From: JADJYF01 sp965278995
GTDB lineage: Bacteria > Pseudomonadota > Gammaproteobacteria > Ga0077536
Direction: 5' to 3'
Length of the DNA stretch: 64,000 nt
Assembly: GCA_965278995.1 (NCBI GenBank)
Contig: OZ257136.1
Location: 2,542,001-2,606,000 of the forward strand
Shown piece by piece: positions 1 to 8,879 of this stretch. The notes below the pieces were generated by a model. That model was not told the origin of the DNA. It ran no database searches and saw nothing but the letters and a program-made list of their open reading frames with translations. Both the position numbers and the translations under genes were made by a program. How positions within the stretch are numbered: the stretch's first letter is position 1; every line of letters starts with the position of its first letter.

Positions 1-398
1 GCCAGCCGCGCCGGCTGCAACGTCGCTGCGCGCGCCAGCGTCTGGAACGCACCGACGATCAATGCATCGCCAGCGAGTACCGCCAAATCTTCACCGAAAG
101 CGACGTGTACCGTCGGTTTGCCACGGCGCAGCCCGGCATCGTCGAAACACGGGAGGTCGTCGTGGACCAGTGAGGCACAATGCAGCAGCTCGATCGCAGC
201 GGCAGCGGCGTCAGCGAGTTCGGGCGCATCGTCGCCGCAGGCCAGCGCGACGGCGATGCACAGGCGTGGCCGCACCCGGGCACCACCCGGAAAGACGGCA
301 TAATCGAGCGCATTCGCCAGTCGCGGGGGACAACCGCGGCCGCTGCTGGCCGCCAGCGCTTGCGTCAATGCCGTTTCGATGCGTTGCCTGGGATCCAT
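1..398 (-). CDS. crtE: Geranylgeranyl diphosphate synthase CrtE, N-terminal part (cut by left window edge)
   Basis: Reading from an ATG at 398 down to the window edge without a stop gives about 132 residues of a trans-isoprenyl diphosphate synthase. The protein condenses IPP onto allylic diphosphates to give the C20 precursor for phytoene and for the bacteriochlorophyll tail. Visible motifs are a GGxRxRP substrate-binding stretch near residue 42 and the first aspartate-rich motif DDLPCFDD near residue 85. The start is supported by GGAGG six bases upstream of the ATG. The gene is divergent from crtD, and the region between holds two PpsR-type operators. The second aspartate-rich motif lies beyond the window. 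It could in principle be another polyprenyl synthase, but its place beside crtDC argues for CrtE. Confidence 0.9.
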   Translation of the reverse strand, partial: MDPRQRIETALTQALAASSGRGCPPRLANALDYAVFPGGARVRPRLCIAVALACGDDAPELADAAAAAIELLHCASLVHDDLPCFDDAGLRRGKPTVHVAFGEDLAVLAGDALIVGAFQTLARAATLQPARL

Positions 399-426
399 GA
401 GTATCCTCCATGGGTGATCGGCCGAA

Positions 427-444
427 TGTCTAATATAATTTACA
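427..444. promoter_or_regulatory. PpsR/CrtJ-type operator (crtE-crtD, site 1)
   Basis: The sequence TGTCTAATATAATTTACA matches TGT-N12-ACA exactly, the known recognition pattern of PpsR/CrtJ repressors in purple bacteria. It is AT-rich inside a GC-rich region and overlaps the likely -10 of crtE. A ppsR gene is in the same window. Binding is inferred. Confidence 0.75.
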
Positions 445-466
445 ATCACGCGCGAGCTAATGTAAA
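437..466 (-). promoter_or_regulatory. Possible sigma70-like promoter of crtE
   Basis: On the minus strand TTTACA (466-461), an 18 bp spacer and TAAATT (442-437) resemble a weak sigma70 promoter reading into crtE. Both hexamers are inside or touching the two PpsR-type operators, which would fit repression by occlusion. The match is only partial, so this is a tentative call. Confidence 0.35.
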
Positions 467-478
467 CAGATATAGACA
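461..478. promoter_or_regulatory. PpsR/CrtJ-type operator (crtE-crtD, site 2)
   Basis: TGTAAACAGATATAGACA is a second exact TGT-N12-ACA site, 34 bp start-to-start from the first. Paired sites are typical for PpsR/CrtJ, which bind as tetramers. This one covers the likely -35 of crtE and lies about 26 bp upstream of the crtD start, so it could control both directions. Confidence 0.75.
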
Positions 479-504
479 CTAATCCGGTCAGGAGTCAAAG
501 CGCA

Positions 505-2016
505 ATGTCGTCGATCGCTGCATCCAGCCCGAGTCCCATCGTCATCGTCGGCGCCGGTGTGGGGGGACTGGTCGCAGCCGGTGAGCTGTCGCGCTCCGGT
601 CGCGAGGTTCTGGTGTTGGAACGCGCTGCCTGCGCCGGCGGGAAACTGCGCAGCATCGAGCTGGCTGGCGTACCGATAGACGCCGGGCCGACTGTCTTCA
701 CAATGCGCCCGCTGTTCGAAGATATTTTCGCCGCCGGAGGTCAATCGTTGGGTGCGGAGCTGGCGCTGACACCGCTGGCAGTGCTCGCGCGCCATGCCTG
801 GAGCGGCGGCGCGCGCCTCGATCTCCACGCCGACAGCGCACAGACCGAAACAGCCATTGGCGAGTTTGCCGGTGCTGGCGAAGCGCGTGCGTATCGACGC
901 TTCCATCGCGATGCGCGGGCCATCTACGCGACGCTCGAACGTGCCTATCTGCTGACGGAGAAACCGACCCCTTTCTCGCTCGCCATGCGCCTCGGATGGC
1001 GACGATTGCCGGAGCTATGGCGTATCCGACCGTTCGCAACTTTGTGGCGCGCGCTCGGTGACTATTTCAAGGATGCACGGCTGCGCCAGCTGTTCGGCCG
1101 CTATGCGACCTACGTCGGTTCTTCGCCATTCAGCGCACCTGCTACTTTGATGCTGATTGCCGATGTCGAGCAATCCGGCGTGTGGCGCGTTGAAGGCGGC
1201 ATGCAGCGCCTGAGTGTTGCGCTCGAACGTCTGGCGCGGGCACAAGGCGCGCGTTTTCGCTATTCATGCGAAGTGCAGTCGATTGTCAGCGACAACGGTC
1301 GCGTATGTGCCGTTGAGCTCGCCGATGGCGAGCGGATTTCAACCAACACTGTGCTGGCAAACGCCGACGCAGCTGCGCTCGCCGCGGGTCATTTCGGCGC
1401 CGCTGCCGCGCGAGTCGCGGCGCCGCTGCCCGCAGCGAAGCGCTCGCTGTCAGCCATGACCTGGGTCATGCGCGCTCAGGTCAGCGGCTTTCCGCTACAC
1501 CATCACACGGTGTTTTTCGGTGATGACTACGCACGCGAATTTACCGATCTGTTTGTCGAGCGCCGTCTGCCTCGGGTGCCGACTGTCTATATCTGTGCTC
1601 AGGATCGTGGCGACGCGACGGCCACACCAGGCGCAGCCGAAAGCCTGTTCTGTTTGATCAATGCGCCGGCCGACGGCGACTCTCGACACTACGATCGCAG
1701 AATCGTCGAGGCCGCAACTGCAACGATGCGCGCGCGGCTCGCCGACTGCGGCCTGACGCTTGCCATCGATACCACTGCGGTGACTACGCCGGCGGATTTT
1801 CATGCCCTGTTTCCGGCCACCGGCGGTGCGCTTTATGGTTGCGCACAGCACGGTTGGCGAGCGTCGTTTCAGCGACCGCCGGCAACGACATCGCTGCGCG
1901 GACTTTATCTTGCCGGCGGCAGCACGCATCCTGGCGCCGGTCTGCCAATGGCGGCGATCTCGGGGCGTCTCGCAGCCTGGCGCATCGCGCGCGATCTTGG
2001 CAGCCGTCGTCCATGA
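505..2016 (+). CDS. crtD: Hydroxycarotenoid 3,4-desaturase CrtD
   Basis: CrtD is an FAD-dependent, membrane-associated desaturase of the CrtI family that introduces the C3-C4 double bond in 1-hydroxy carotenoids (methoxyneurosporene dehydrogenase) on the spheroidene/spirilloxanthin route. The 503-residue product has an N-terminal dinucleotide-binding motif GAGVGGL (about residues 16-22), an E-R-A-x-x-x-GGK stretch typical of the family, and a C-terminal GxxxHPGAGLP FAD motif near residue 480. The start has AGGAG about 11 bases upstream. It overlaps crtC by four bases (ATGA), and both lie downstream of paired PpsR-type sites. CrtI in this window is the other family member; the neighbour crtC is what separates the two assignments. 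Confidence 0.92.
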   Translation: MSSIAASSPSPIVIVGAGVGGLVAAGELSRSGREVLVLERAACAGGKLRSIELAGVPIDAGPTVFTMRPLFEDIFAAGGQSLGAELALTPLAVLARHAWSGGARLDLHADSAQTETAIGEFAGAGEARAYRRFHRDARAIYATLERAYLLTEKPTPFSLAMRLGWRRLPELWRIRPFATLWRALGDYFKDARLRQLFGRYATYVGSSPFSAPATLMLIADVEQSGVWRVEGGMQRLSVALERLARAQGARFRYSCEVQSIVSDNGRVCAVELADGERISTNTVLANADAAALAAGHFGAAAARVAAPLPAAKRSLSAMTWVMRAQVSGFPLHHHTVFFGDDYAREFTDLFVERRLPRVPTVYICAQDRGDATATPGAAESLFCLINAPADGDSRHYDRRIVEAATATMRARLADCGLTLAIDTTAVTTPADFHALFPATGGALYGCAQHGWRASFQRPPATTSLRGLYLAGGSTHPGAGLPMAAISGRLAAWRIARDLGSRRP

Positions 2017-2981
2017 GCATGGCTGCCGCAGAACGCGATTCCAGCGCATCGGCGCCCGGATTTGCCGTCGAGCTTGCGACCGGCGGCTATGCCTGGTGGT
2101 ATATCGACGCTACCAGCGACGATGGCCGCTACGGACTGACGCTGATCGCTTTCGTCGGCAGTGTCTTCTCACCGTACTACGCGAACGCTCGTCGCCGCGG
2201 CGCGGCTTCGCCCTACGATTACGGCGCAATCAATCTTGTGCTGTATGGCGGCACACAGTCGCGCTGGGTCATGACGGAGCGACCATGCAGTGCATTGACG
2301 CTCGAGCGCACACGTTACCAGCTCGGCCCGAATTCGCTGTACTGGGAGAACGGCGCACTGCATGCACGCATCGACGAATGCGGTGTGCCGCTGCCGCGCC
2401 GGGTCTGCGGAACACTTACTCTCACGCCGCAACCACTGGTCGATTGCGTGTTCGCACTCGATACCGATGGTGTCCACCAGTGGCGACCGCTGGCACCGCG
2501 CGCGCACATCGATGTCCACATGACGCGACCGGCACTGCGTTGGTCAGGTCGCGCCTACCTCGATTCGAATGTCGGGCAACGGCCGCTCGAGGCGGATTTT
2601 CTGCGCTGGGACTGGTGTCGCTCGACTGAGGCCGATGCCACCAGCGTGCTGTACGATGTCACGCCGGTGAAAGGAGCGCCGCGTCAGCTGGCGCTGCGTT
2701 TCGATGCTGACGGTGCATTGCAGAAACGCGATCCGCCGCCGCGAGTCCGCCTGCCCGATACGCGCCTTTGGCGCATGCAACGGCATACGCAATCCGATTC
2801 AGGTCGGGCCGAGGTACAGGCAACGCTGGAAGACACGCCGTTCTACGCGCGTTCGCTGGTCACAACGCGACTCGGTGAGTCGACGCTCGTAACTGTTCAT
2901 GAAAGCCTTTCGCTGGCCCGATTCCGCCGTCGTTGGATACAGGCCTTGCTATGGTTCCGGATGTTGCGGCGGCGTGCCTGA
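2013..2981 (+). CDS. crtC: Acyclic carotenoid 1,2-hydratase CrtC
   Basis: CrtC adds water across the terminal C1-C2 double bond of neurosporene or lycopene, the step before CrtD. The 322-residue protein shows hallmarks of the family: an early G-G-Y-x-W-W-Y-I-D motif, FVGSVFSPYY, the stretch NLVLYGG, and the conserved R-W-S-G-x-A-Y-L-D-x-N-x-G region in the middle. The start chosen is the ATG inside the crtD stop (ATGA overlap), which implies translational coupling; an in-frame ATG two codons later is also possible. The 3' end overlaps the convergent small ORF on the minus strand by 33 bp. Confidence 0.92.
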   Translation: MSMAAAERDSSASAPGFAVELATGGYAWWYIDATSDDGRYGLTLIAFVGSVFSPYYANARRRGAASPYDYGAINLVLYGGTQSRWVMTERPCSALTLERTRYQLGPNSLYWENGALHARIDECGVPLPRRVCGTLTLTPQPLVDCVFALDTDGVHQWRPLAPRAHIDVHMTRPALRWSGRAYLDSNVGQRPLEADFLRWDWCRSTEADATSVLYDVTPVKGAPRQLALRFDADGALQKRDPPPRVRLPDTRLWRMQRHTQSDSGRAEVQATLEDTPFYARSLVTTRLGESTLVTVHESLSLARFRRRWIQALLWFRMLRRRA

Positions 2982-3098
2982 CGCCGCAGCGGCGTCGCGC
3001 TCGGCAGCGTCGTTACGTAGCTCGCGACGTATCGACCACCATTCGCGGAACAGGATAACCAGAATGATGCCGTCGCCGATGGCCCATTCCAGACTCAC
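2949..3098 (-). CDS. Small membrane protein, 49 aa, end of pigment superoperon
   Basis: This 49-codon ORF begins with GTG in a GTGA overlap with the preceding 106-residue membrane protein, which strongly suggests translational coupling. The product has one hydrophobic segment (about residues 6-17) followed by FREWWSIRRE and a charged, alanine-rich tail, so it is probably a single-pass membrane peptide. Its 3' end runs 33 bp into crtC on the other strand. I do not recognise a family. Longer readings with upstream starts overlap the previous gene and have no ribosome binding site. Confidence 0.5.
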   Translation of the reverse strand: MSLEWAIGDGIILVILFREWWSIRRELRNDAAERDAAAASGTPPQHPEP

Positions 3099-3415
3099 CC
3101 GGCGCCGCCGCGATAGCGCGTCTTCAGGGTCATCCAGATACCGTAAGTGAGCAGCAGGTACAGCACGCCGAACAGATCGAACAGCGAGAACCATCGACTC
3201 GGATCGATCATGACATAGGCGAGAATGACTTCGAGTCCGGCGAGCCCGAGACCGATAATGATCAATGGCGGCATGATGTCGCCCAGAATGGCCAGCGACC
3301 CTTCGGGCGCCGACGGGTCCGGTGGCGCGGCCAGATAGCGGCGTCGATGACGCAGGCCGTAGTAAAGCAGACCGGAGCCGTAGACAAACAGGACGAGCCC
3401 GATGAGATGTGGCAT
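3095..3415 (-). CDS. Hypothetical membrane protein, 106 aa, downstream of crtB
   Basis: The ATG at 3415 is preceded by AAGGA nine bases upstream, a better start than the TTG at 3448. The 106-residue product has three hydrophobic segments: near the N terminus (HLIGLVLFVYGSGLLYYG), in the middle (a stretch rich in I, L and G around residues 50-70) and near the C terminus (LFGVLYLLLTYGIWM). It follows crtB by 45 bp and is coupled to the next small ORF by GTGA, so it probably belongs to the pigment operon. No family is recognised; position suggests a role at the photosynthetic membrane, which is inference only. Confidence 0.65.
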   Translation of the reverse strand: MPHLIGLVLFVYGSGLLYYGLRHRRRYLAAPPDPSAPEGSLAILGDIMPPLIIIGLGLAGLEVILAYVMIDPSRWFSLFDLFGVLYLLLTYGIWMTLKTRYRGGAG

Positions 3416-3460
3416 GCGCGTGTGTCCTTGGTGCTCCGCCGTGGGCAATCCGGCTGTCGG

Positions 3461-4504
3461 TCAGCTCGTTACACCAAAGCGACCGATGCGATCGCGACGC
3501 TCGAGACGTTCGAACAGTGCCAGCACGGATTCCAGTCCGGATACAGGCACGCTTAGTGACGGATTCGCCGCGCTCACTGCTGCATCGACCAGAAATCGCG
3601 TTTCAGGCAATGCGCCATGATCACCGGACACGGCCATGACAACGCCGCGCATGCCGGCCTGCACCAGCAGAGCGGCTTTGCGCTGCGGCGAAACGACTGC
3701 ACGTGAGCTGACACCATCAAACCCGCGCCGGGCAACCTCATGGCCGATTTCCGCATACAGCAGACGGGCGGCATGGATGCCGAAACGACATCCGGCGGGC
3801 AAACCCTGGATCCCCGTATCGGCACGCTCATAGAGCGCGTCCGCTGCCGCCAGCAGACGGGCAACGACTGCCGCCAACGCCGGCGTATGTCGCGGCCGGC
3901 GCAGGAACGCTTCAGGCTCGATGCCGTGCTCGATAAGCCACGCGCGTGGCAGATACAGCCGACCGTTGCGCGCGTCCTCGCCGACATCGCGCGCAATGTT
4001 CGACAATTGCATGGCGACGCCGAGATCGGTCGCGCGGGCCAGCAGGACCGGCGTACGCGCACCCATCAACACGGCCATCATCGCGCCGACGGTGCCGGCC
4101 ACGCGGGCACCATACGCATAGACCTCGCTCAATGTCTCGTAACTTCGACCAGTCGCGTCCCAGGCCATACCTTCGAGCAGTGCTTCGGGCAGCGCACGAG
4201 GCAGCGCGTAGTGAGCGACGACAGCTGCGAACGCCCGCTCAATGGGATGTGCGTGCGGTCGCTGCTCATAGACGCGATCGAGGCACGCACCGAGATCGGC
4301 AAGCGCTGACAGACCGCCGCCGTTGTCGATTGCGTCGTCAGCGAGACGACAGAAAGCGTAGAGCGCAGTTGCCGGCTCGCGTATTGCATGCGGCAGCAGA
4401 AATGAGGCTGCATAGAACGTGCGCGAACCGCCACGCAGGTGGGCTCGGCATCGGGCGATATCTTCCTGTGCAGTCCTATCCATTTCAGCGTAATTCCGTG
4501 GCAT
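3461..4504 (-). CDS. crtB: Phytoene synthase CrtB
   Basis: CrtB joins two GGPP molecules head to head to give 15-cis-phytoene, the first committed carotenoid step. The 347-residue protein carries the two aspartate-rich motifs of the squalene/phytoene synthase family: DDAID in LADDAID (about residues 60-66) and NIARDVGED followed by GRLYLPRAWL (about 180-200). The ATG at 4504 overlaps the end of crtI by 20 bp; a second ATG at 4483 is a possible start, since neither has a strong ribosome binding site. Order crtI-crtB is the standard arrangement. Confidence 0.93.
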   Translation of the reverse strand: MPRNYAEMDRTAQEDIARCRAHLRGGSRTFYAASFLLPHAIREPATALYAFCRLADDAIDNGGGLSALADLGACLDRVYEQRPHAHPIERAFAAVVAHYALPRALPEALLEGMAWDATGRSYETLSEVYAYGARVAGTVGAMMAVLMGARTPVLLARATDLGVAMQLSNIARDVGEDARNGRLYLPRAWLIEHGIEPEAFLRRPRHTPALAAVVARLLAAADALYERADTGIQGLPAGCRFGIHAARLLYAEIGHEVARRGFDGVSSRAVVSPQRKAALLVQAGMRGVVMAVSGDHGALPETRFLVDAAVSAANPSLSVPVSGLESVLALFERLERRDRIGRFGVTS

Positions 4505-6089
4505 GAGGGACAACGGCATCGAGCACGCGAGCCGACGACAGTACGCCGGGAAGCCCGGCACCAGGATGTGTTCCGGCTCCAACCAGATACAGGCCGTCGA
4601 GTTCCTCGCTGGCGTTGTGTGGTCGGAACCATGCGCTTTGCAGCAGCGTCGGTTCGAGCCCGAAAGCAGCCCCTTCCACCGACAGATAGCGCTCGGCAAA
4701 ATCACGCGGCGTCGCAATCCGCGAACTGACGACGTGCTGCGCGAGATCGGGTAGTACCGTTGCCGACAGAAAACGCTCGATCGATTGACGATAAGGTTCC
4801 GCCCGCGCTGCCCAATCGACGCCGCTGGCGAGATGCGGAACCGGTGCCAATACATAGAACGTGTCGCACCCAGGCGGCGCGAGACTGTCGTCGCTGGCGC
4901 TCGGCCGATGCAGATACAGACTGAAATCGTCGGCGAGTACGCCGCGCTCGAAAATATCGGTCAACAGTTCGCGATAGCGCGGCCCGAGCATGATCATGTG
5001 CTGCGGCACACTATCGTAGTGACGATTGGTTCCGAAATACCAGACGAACAGGCTCATGGAATAACGCGCGCGCTTGAGCTTGGCCGGCGTCCAGCGACGG
5101 CGCTCACCCGGCGGTAAGAGTCGACTATAGGTCCAGGCCGGATCGGCGTTGGAGACAACGATATCGGCGCAGAGCTGCGTGCCATCGGCGAGTTCGACAC
5201 CGCTGGCGCGGCGGTCACGCTGGGTAATACGGGTAACCTCCGCGCCGCAACGCACTTCGCCGCCCTGCCCGGCAATCAGTTCGACCAGACCGGAGACCAG
5301 TCGGCCTGTCCCGCCCATCGCGCAATGCACACCCCAGCGTCGCTCGAGATGATTGATGAGGATATAGACCGACGTCGTCGTGAACGGATTGCCGCCGACC
5401 AGCAGCGGATGAAAACTGAACACCGTGCGCAGACGCGGATCGCGGATATGCCGTGAGACCAGTCCGTACACCGACCGATAGCCCTGCAGGCGAACGAGTT
5501 CCGGCCCGGCACGCAGCATGTCCAGCCAGCTGCCGAAAGGTTGATGACCAAGGCGCGTGAATGCGACATCGAAAATCGTTTCGCTGAGCTGCATCAGGCG
5601 TTCGTAGCCGGCAACATCGGCTGGCGCGAAACGCTCGACTTCGGCGCGCATGGCAACCGGGTTGCCGCTGTAGTGGAACACCTCGCCATCGTCAAAACGA
5701 ATGTGATAGAACGGCGATAGTGCGCGCAATTCGATGTCGTCCTGCAAGCGTCTGCCGCACAACGCCCACAGTTCTTCAAACAGATGCGGCGCCGTGATGA
5801 TGGTCGGGCCGGCATCGAAAGTAAAACCATCCTGACGATGCACCGAAGCGCGTCCGCCCGGCGCGTCGAGGCGTTCCAGTACAGTGACCTTGTAGCCACG
5901 CGCGCCGAGACGCACAGCCGCGGCGAGTCCGCCAAAACCGCTGCCGATGACGACAGCCGTGCGCGCCGGCTGCGCAGGTGCGGATCGCGCGACTCCCGCT
6001 GCTTTAGCGGGCCGGTCAATGCCGGAGGTACGGTTGTCGGCCGGCAGCCGCGCCAGTCCGCCGGACAGGGTGTGGGTAGATTCAGCCAC
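4485..6089 (-). CDS. crtI: Phytoene desaturase CrtI
   Basis: CrtI is the FAD-dependent multi-step desaturase converting phytoene to neurosporene or lycopene. The N-terminal FAD motif GSGFGGLAAAVRLGARGY is followed by E-R-L-D-A-P-G-G-R-A and FDAGPTI, and the C-terminal VGAGTHPGAGLPGV motif is intact. A GTG at 6089 is chosen as start: it overlaps the bchO stop by eight bases and has GAGGAG eight bases upstream. That gives 534 residues, somewhat longer than the usual 490-510, the excess being a disordered N-terminal region of about 40 residues. An ATG at 6107 is possible but lacks a ribosome binding site. Confidence 0.93.
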   Translation of the reverse strand: MAESTHTLSGGLARLPADNRTSGIDRPAKAAGVARSAPAQPARTAVVIGSGFGGLAAAVRLGARGYKVTVLERLDAPGGRASVHRQDGFTFDAGPTIITAPHLFEELWALCGRRLQDDIELRALSPFYHIRFDDGEVFHYSGNPVAMRAEVERFAPADVAGYERLMQLSETIFDVAFTRLGHQPFGSWLDMLRAGPELVRLQGYRSVYGLVSRHIRDPRLRTVFSFHPLLVGGNPFTTTSVYILINHLERRWGVHCAMGGTGRLVSGLVELIAGQGGEVRCGAEVTRITQRDRRASGVELADGTQLCADIVVSNADPAWTYSRLLPPGERRRWTPAKLKRARYSMSLFVWYFGTNRHYDSVPQHMIMLGPRYRELLTDIFERGVLADDFSLYLHRPSASDDSLAPPGCDTFYVLAPVPHLASGVDWAARAEPYRQSIERFLSATVLPDLAQHVVSSRIATPRDFAERYLSVEGAAFGLEPTLLQSAWFRPHNASEELDGLYLVGAGTHPGAGLPGVLSSARVLDAVVPHATELR

Positions 6090-7056
6090 CGCTCGACTCC
6101 TCAACAATAGCCAGCCTGATCAGCGCCGCGACTGCCGCCGGTGCTTCTTCGTGGGCGAGATGGCCAAGCGCAGGCAGCAACTTGACCTGGGCGCCGGGAA
6201 CGGTTGCCGCCACGGCGTAGGCCTGACTCGCGGGAATCATCCGATCGCCCCCACCGACGATCAGTGTGAGCGGACGCGCGAGCTGCGGCAGTTCGCCGGC
6301 CAGCGTCGCCAGATCCCAGTTGGCCATCATGGCGAGCGCAGCGGCGACGTGCGCCGGCGCACTCGCCAGACGGCGATAGAACGCTGCGCTGGTTTCGTCG
6401 AGCGTGGTACCGGTACTGGTGAGCAGACGCTGCACGACACCGGGATTGGTTGCGCGCCAGGCGAAGAACCGCGCCGCGAATTCGCTCCGCGCGAGCACTC
6501 GTGCAGCTGGCCCGAACAGCGTACCGGCCAGCCCACTGAATGGCAGCAAAGCGCTGTTCAGGCCGATCAATACGCTGGCGCGCCTTGCGCTGGACAGACT
6601 CAGACGCGCCATCACGGCCGCACCGGCGGAGTGCCCGATGATTGCGTGAGGGTCAAGGTCGAGGGCTGCGAGCAGCTCAGCGATCGCAGCGGCCATGCCG
6701 GGCAGCGATGGCGTCAGTGTGCTGCGACTGAAACCGTGGCCCGGCAGATCGGGCATGATCAAACGGTACTCGGGCGCCAGACAGTCGACCAGCCCGCGCC
6801 AGGAATGAGTCGTCGCGCCGGTGCCGTGCAGCAGCAGCAGCGCCGGCCCCTGACCCACAATCTGGACATGCCAGTCGACGCCGCCCGCGTAGAGGAACTG
6901 ACTGTATTCGCGTAACGGCCATTCGCGTCCATCGATATTCCAGTCGAGGTCGCGTGGATGCGCCTGCCCCCTGCTCGACGCCGACACAGGCACTGACTTC
7001 GACGCTGATATCGACAGCGGTGTCGCGACGTCGTTGTACCGTCGAGCTGACGTCAT
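6082..7056 (-). CDS. bchO: BchO, alpha/beta hydrolase of the magnesium chelatase operon
   Basis: This 324-residue alpha/beta-fold hydrolase has the nucleophile elbow GHSAG near residue 152, an LLLHGTG oxyanion stretch, PDLPGHG, and a terminal GHLAHEE histidine. BchO is encoded with bchI and bchD in nearly all purple PGCs and is thought to assist magnesium insertion or the cyclase step, but its substrate is not established. The ATG overlaps the bchD stop by four bases. The first 35 or so residues have no counterpart in the hydrolase fold and may be a linker, so a later start cannot be excluded. Confidence 0.9.
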   Translation of the reverse strand: MTSARRYNDVATPLSISASKSVPVSASSRGQAHPRDLDWNIDGREWPLREYSQFLYAGGVDWHVQIVGQGPALLLLHGTGATTHSWRGLVDCLAPEYRLIMPDLPGHGFSRSTLTPSLPGMAAAIAELLAALDLDPHAIIGHSAGAAVMARLSLSSARRASVLIGLNSALLPFSGLAGTLFGPAARVLARSEFAARFFAWRATNPGVVQRLLTSTGTTLDETSAAFYRRLASAPAHVAAALAMMANWDLATLAGELPQLARPLTLIVGGGDRMIPASQAYAVAATVPGAQVKLLPALGHLAHEEAPAAVAALIRLAIVEESSGG

Positions 7057-8879
7057 CGCGCGAGTACTGGTCGCGTAGTGGAGCGCGCGCGAACGTGAGT
7101 CAATTCGGGCTGACTCCGCTGAACCACTCCTACCGCGGCAGCAATCGAGTGCGCCGTGGCAAACGGCAGTGGCAGGTAGCGCGCGCCCATGTCGCGCGCG
7201 AGTTCCGCTGTGAACGGACGCGTACGCGGCGCGACGTCGATCAAAACGGCATCGAGCGCAGAAGCTTTGAAACGAGCGGCCGCCGCACGCGCGTCGACCA
7301 TCGCCTGTTCGTTGCCGCCGAGGCCTTCGAGCGTGACGTTGGCGCGGCCATCAGTCAGCACAATAATGCGCACCGTATCACCACTGCGGGTCACGCCGAC
7401 AGCGAGCGCCGCAGCTGCATCGATCGCTGCCGCGAGCGGCGTGCCGCCACCGCCCGGCAATCGCGCCAGACTGCGTTTAGCACGCACCAGCGAACGGGTC
7501 GGTTCGAGCAGCAGCTCGGCGCTGCGGCCGCGAAACGCAAGCAATGCAACTTTGTCGCGGCGGATGTAACAATCGGCGAGCATCAGTTCGATTGCGCCTT
7601 TCGCTTCGCCCAGGCGATTGGCTGCTGCCGAACCCGACGCATCGACAACAAAAATGGTTGTTGTTGTCGTTCGCTGCTTGTAGTTGACGATGCGCAGATC
7701 AGACGGTCGGATCTCGAGGCGCGCGCGGCTGACCGCTGGACGGTTATCAGGGATCGCCAGTGCGCGCTGCGCCCGTCGCAATGGCTGCCACGGCGACGCC
7801 GCGCGGAGCGTTTCGATCAACGCCAGCCGCGCGCCGGCATGGGGCGCTGCAGCCCGCACTGCCAGCGGTCGACCACGACCGTGCGTGCGGATCCAGGCGC
7901 CGGCACGACCTGCACGCCGCGCGGCACCGCGCGGCGCCAGACCTGCCGCCAGGCGTCGCAGGAGTTCTTCAGGAATGGCCGCTGCAGCGGCCGCGACGAC
8001 GCGATCTTCCAGGGTCTCGCCGGGCGTTTCGCTGGTCGCTTCGCCGTCGTTGTCAGGCTGTACTTCTGGCGGTGTCTCGGCGGTGGTGTCGTCGGCAGGC
8101 TCAGGCGCCAGCAGCGCGCGCGGCGCCAGTACGAGTCCCGCGGCAAGCTTCGTATCGGCTTCGCTCACTTCGGTGCGCCCTGCCAGCGCCGCTGCCCCGC
8201 GCGCGACGCGGAGCGCCGCGAGCACCGGACGCATCGATTCGATGCCGAGTTCGAGGGCTGCGCGACACAGCGCTTCGCTCGCGGAAGGCGCAACAGCGAT
8301 CTGTGCCAGCCGCGCTCGGGCAGCCACAACCTGTGTCGGAGTTGGCGCCTCACTGCGTAAAGCCCGAATATCAATCGACGAAAAATCGAGACAGAACCAT
8401 AGTCTCTCGGTCAGCGCCGGCGGCGGTGCTTCGTCCTCGCTGCCTTCGTCCTGCGCGATCACCTGGAAACGCGCAGTGAGACGTTGCGACAAGCCATCGC
8501 GTTCGAGCAGCACTTCGCCGCGATCGAGGGCAGCGACCATGATGCCGGCCGCCTCAGGCGTCAGTCTTTCAGCCATGCAGAGAAGCGCTATTCCACCATC
8601 GGCAGCCGTGAGCACGCCCTGCTCTGCCATCGGTCGGCCAGCCTGCAGCGTAGCCGCGAGATCGAGTCCACCGATCAGTCGCGCTGTCGTGATATGCGCC
8701 GGGATCTTGCGCCACGGCGCGCCAGCCGGCAGATAGCTGCGCAGCAATTCAAGCCAGTGATCACGGACCGGACCGGGCAACGCGCGCAACCACACGCCGC
8801 CACCGGTTACAGCGCTGAGCGCGGCGACTTGTACGGCCAGTTGCCACGGCGAAAGTCGCGACGCCGGCGGTCCATTCAC
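7053..8879 (-). CDS. bchD: Magnesium chelatase subunit D
   Basis: BchD pairs with BchI as the AAA+ double ring that drives Mg2+ insertion into protoporphyrin IX by BchH. The 608-residue protein has an N-terminal AAA+-like region without a Walker A motif, as is normal for this subunit, a central acidic and proline-rich linker (residues about 230-320), and a C-terminal von Willebrand A domain with the MIDAS motif DASGS near residue 416 and a later LTDG. It overlaps bchI and bchO by four bases each, so the three subunits are translationally coupled. Confidence 0.95.
   Translation of the reverse strand: MNGPPASRLSPWQLAVQVAALSAVTGGGVWLRALPGPVRDHWLELLRSYLPAGAPWRKIPAHITTARLIGGLDLAATLQAGRPMAEQGVLTAADGGIALLCMAERLTPEAAGIMVAALDRGEVLLERDGLSQRLTARFQVIAQDEGSEDEAPPPALTERLWFCLDFSSIDIRALRSEAPTPTQVVAARARLAQIAVAPSASEALCRAALELGIESMRPVLAALRVARGAAALAGRTEVSEADTKLAAGLVLAPRALLAPEPADDTTAETPPEVQPDNDGEATSETPGETLEDRVVAAAAAAIPEELLRRLAAGLAPRGAARRAGRAGAWIRTHGRGRPLAVRAAAPHAGARLALIETLRAASPWQPLRRAQRALAIPDNRPAVSRARLEIRPSDLRIVNYKQRTTTTTIFVVDASGSAAANRLGEAKGAIELMLADCYIRRDKVALLAFRGRSAELLLEPTRSLVRAKRSLARLPGGGGTPLAAAIDAAAALAVGVTRSGDTVRIIVLTDGRANVTLEGLGGNEQAMVDARAAAARFKASALDAVLIDVAPRTRPFTAELARDMGARYLPLPFATAHSIAAAVGVVQRSQPELTHVRARSTTRPVLAR

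Noticed and set aside
6954..8360. 468-residue plus-strand ORF opposite bchO and bchD
   Set aside because: It is arginine-rich antisense sequence of two clearly identified genes and has no family signature; long open antisense frames are common at this GC content.
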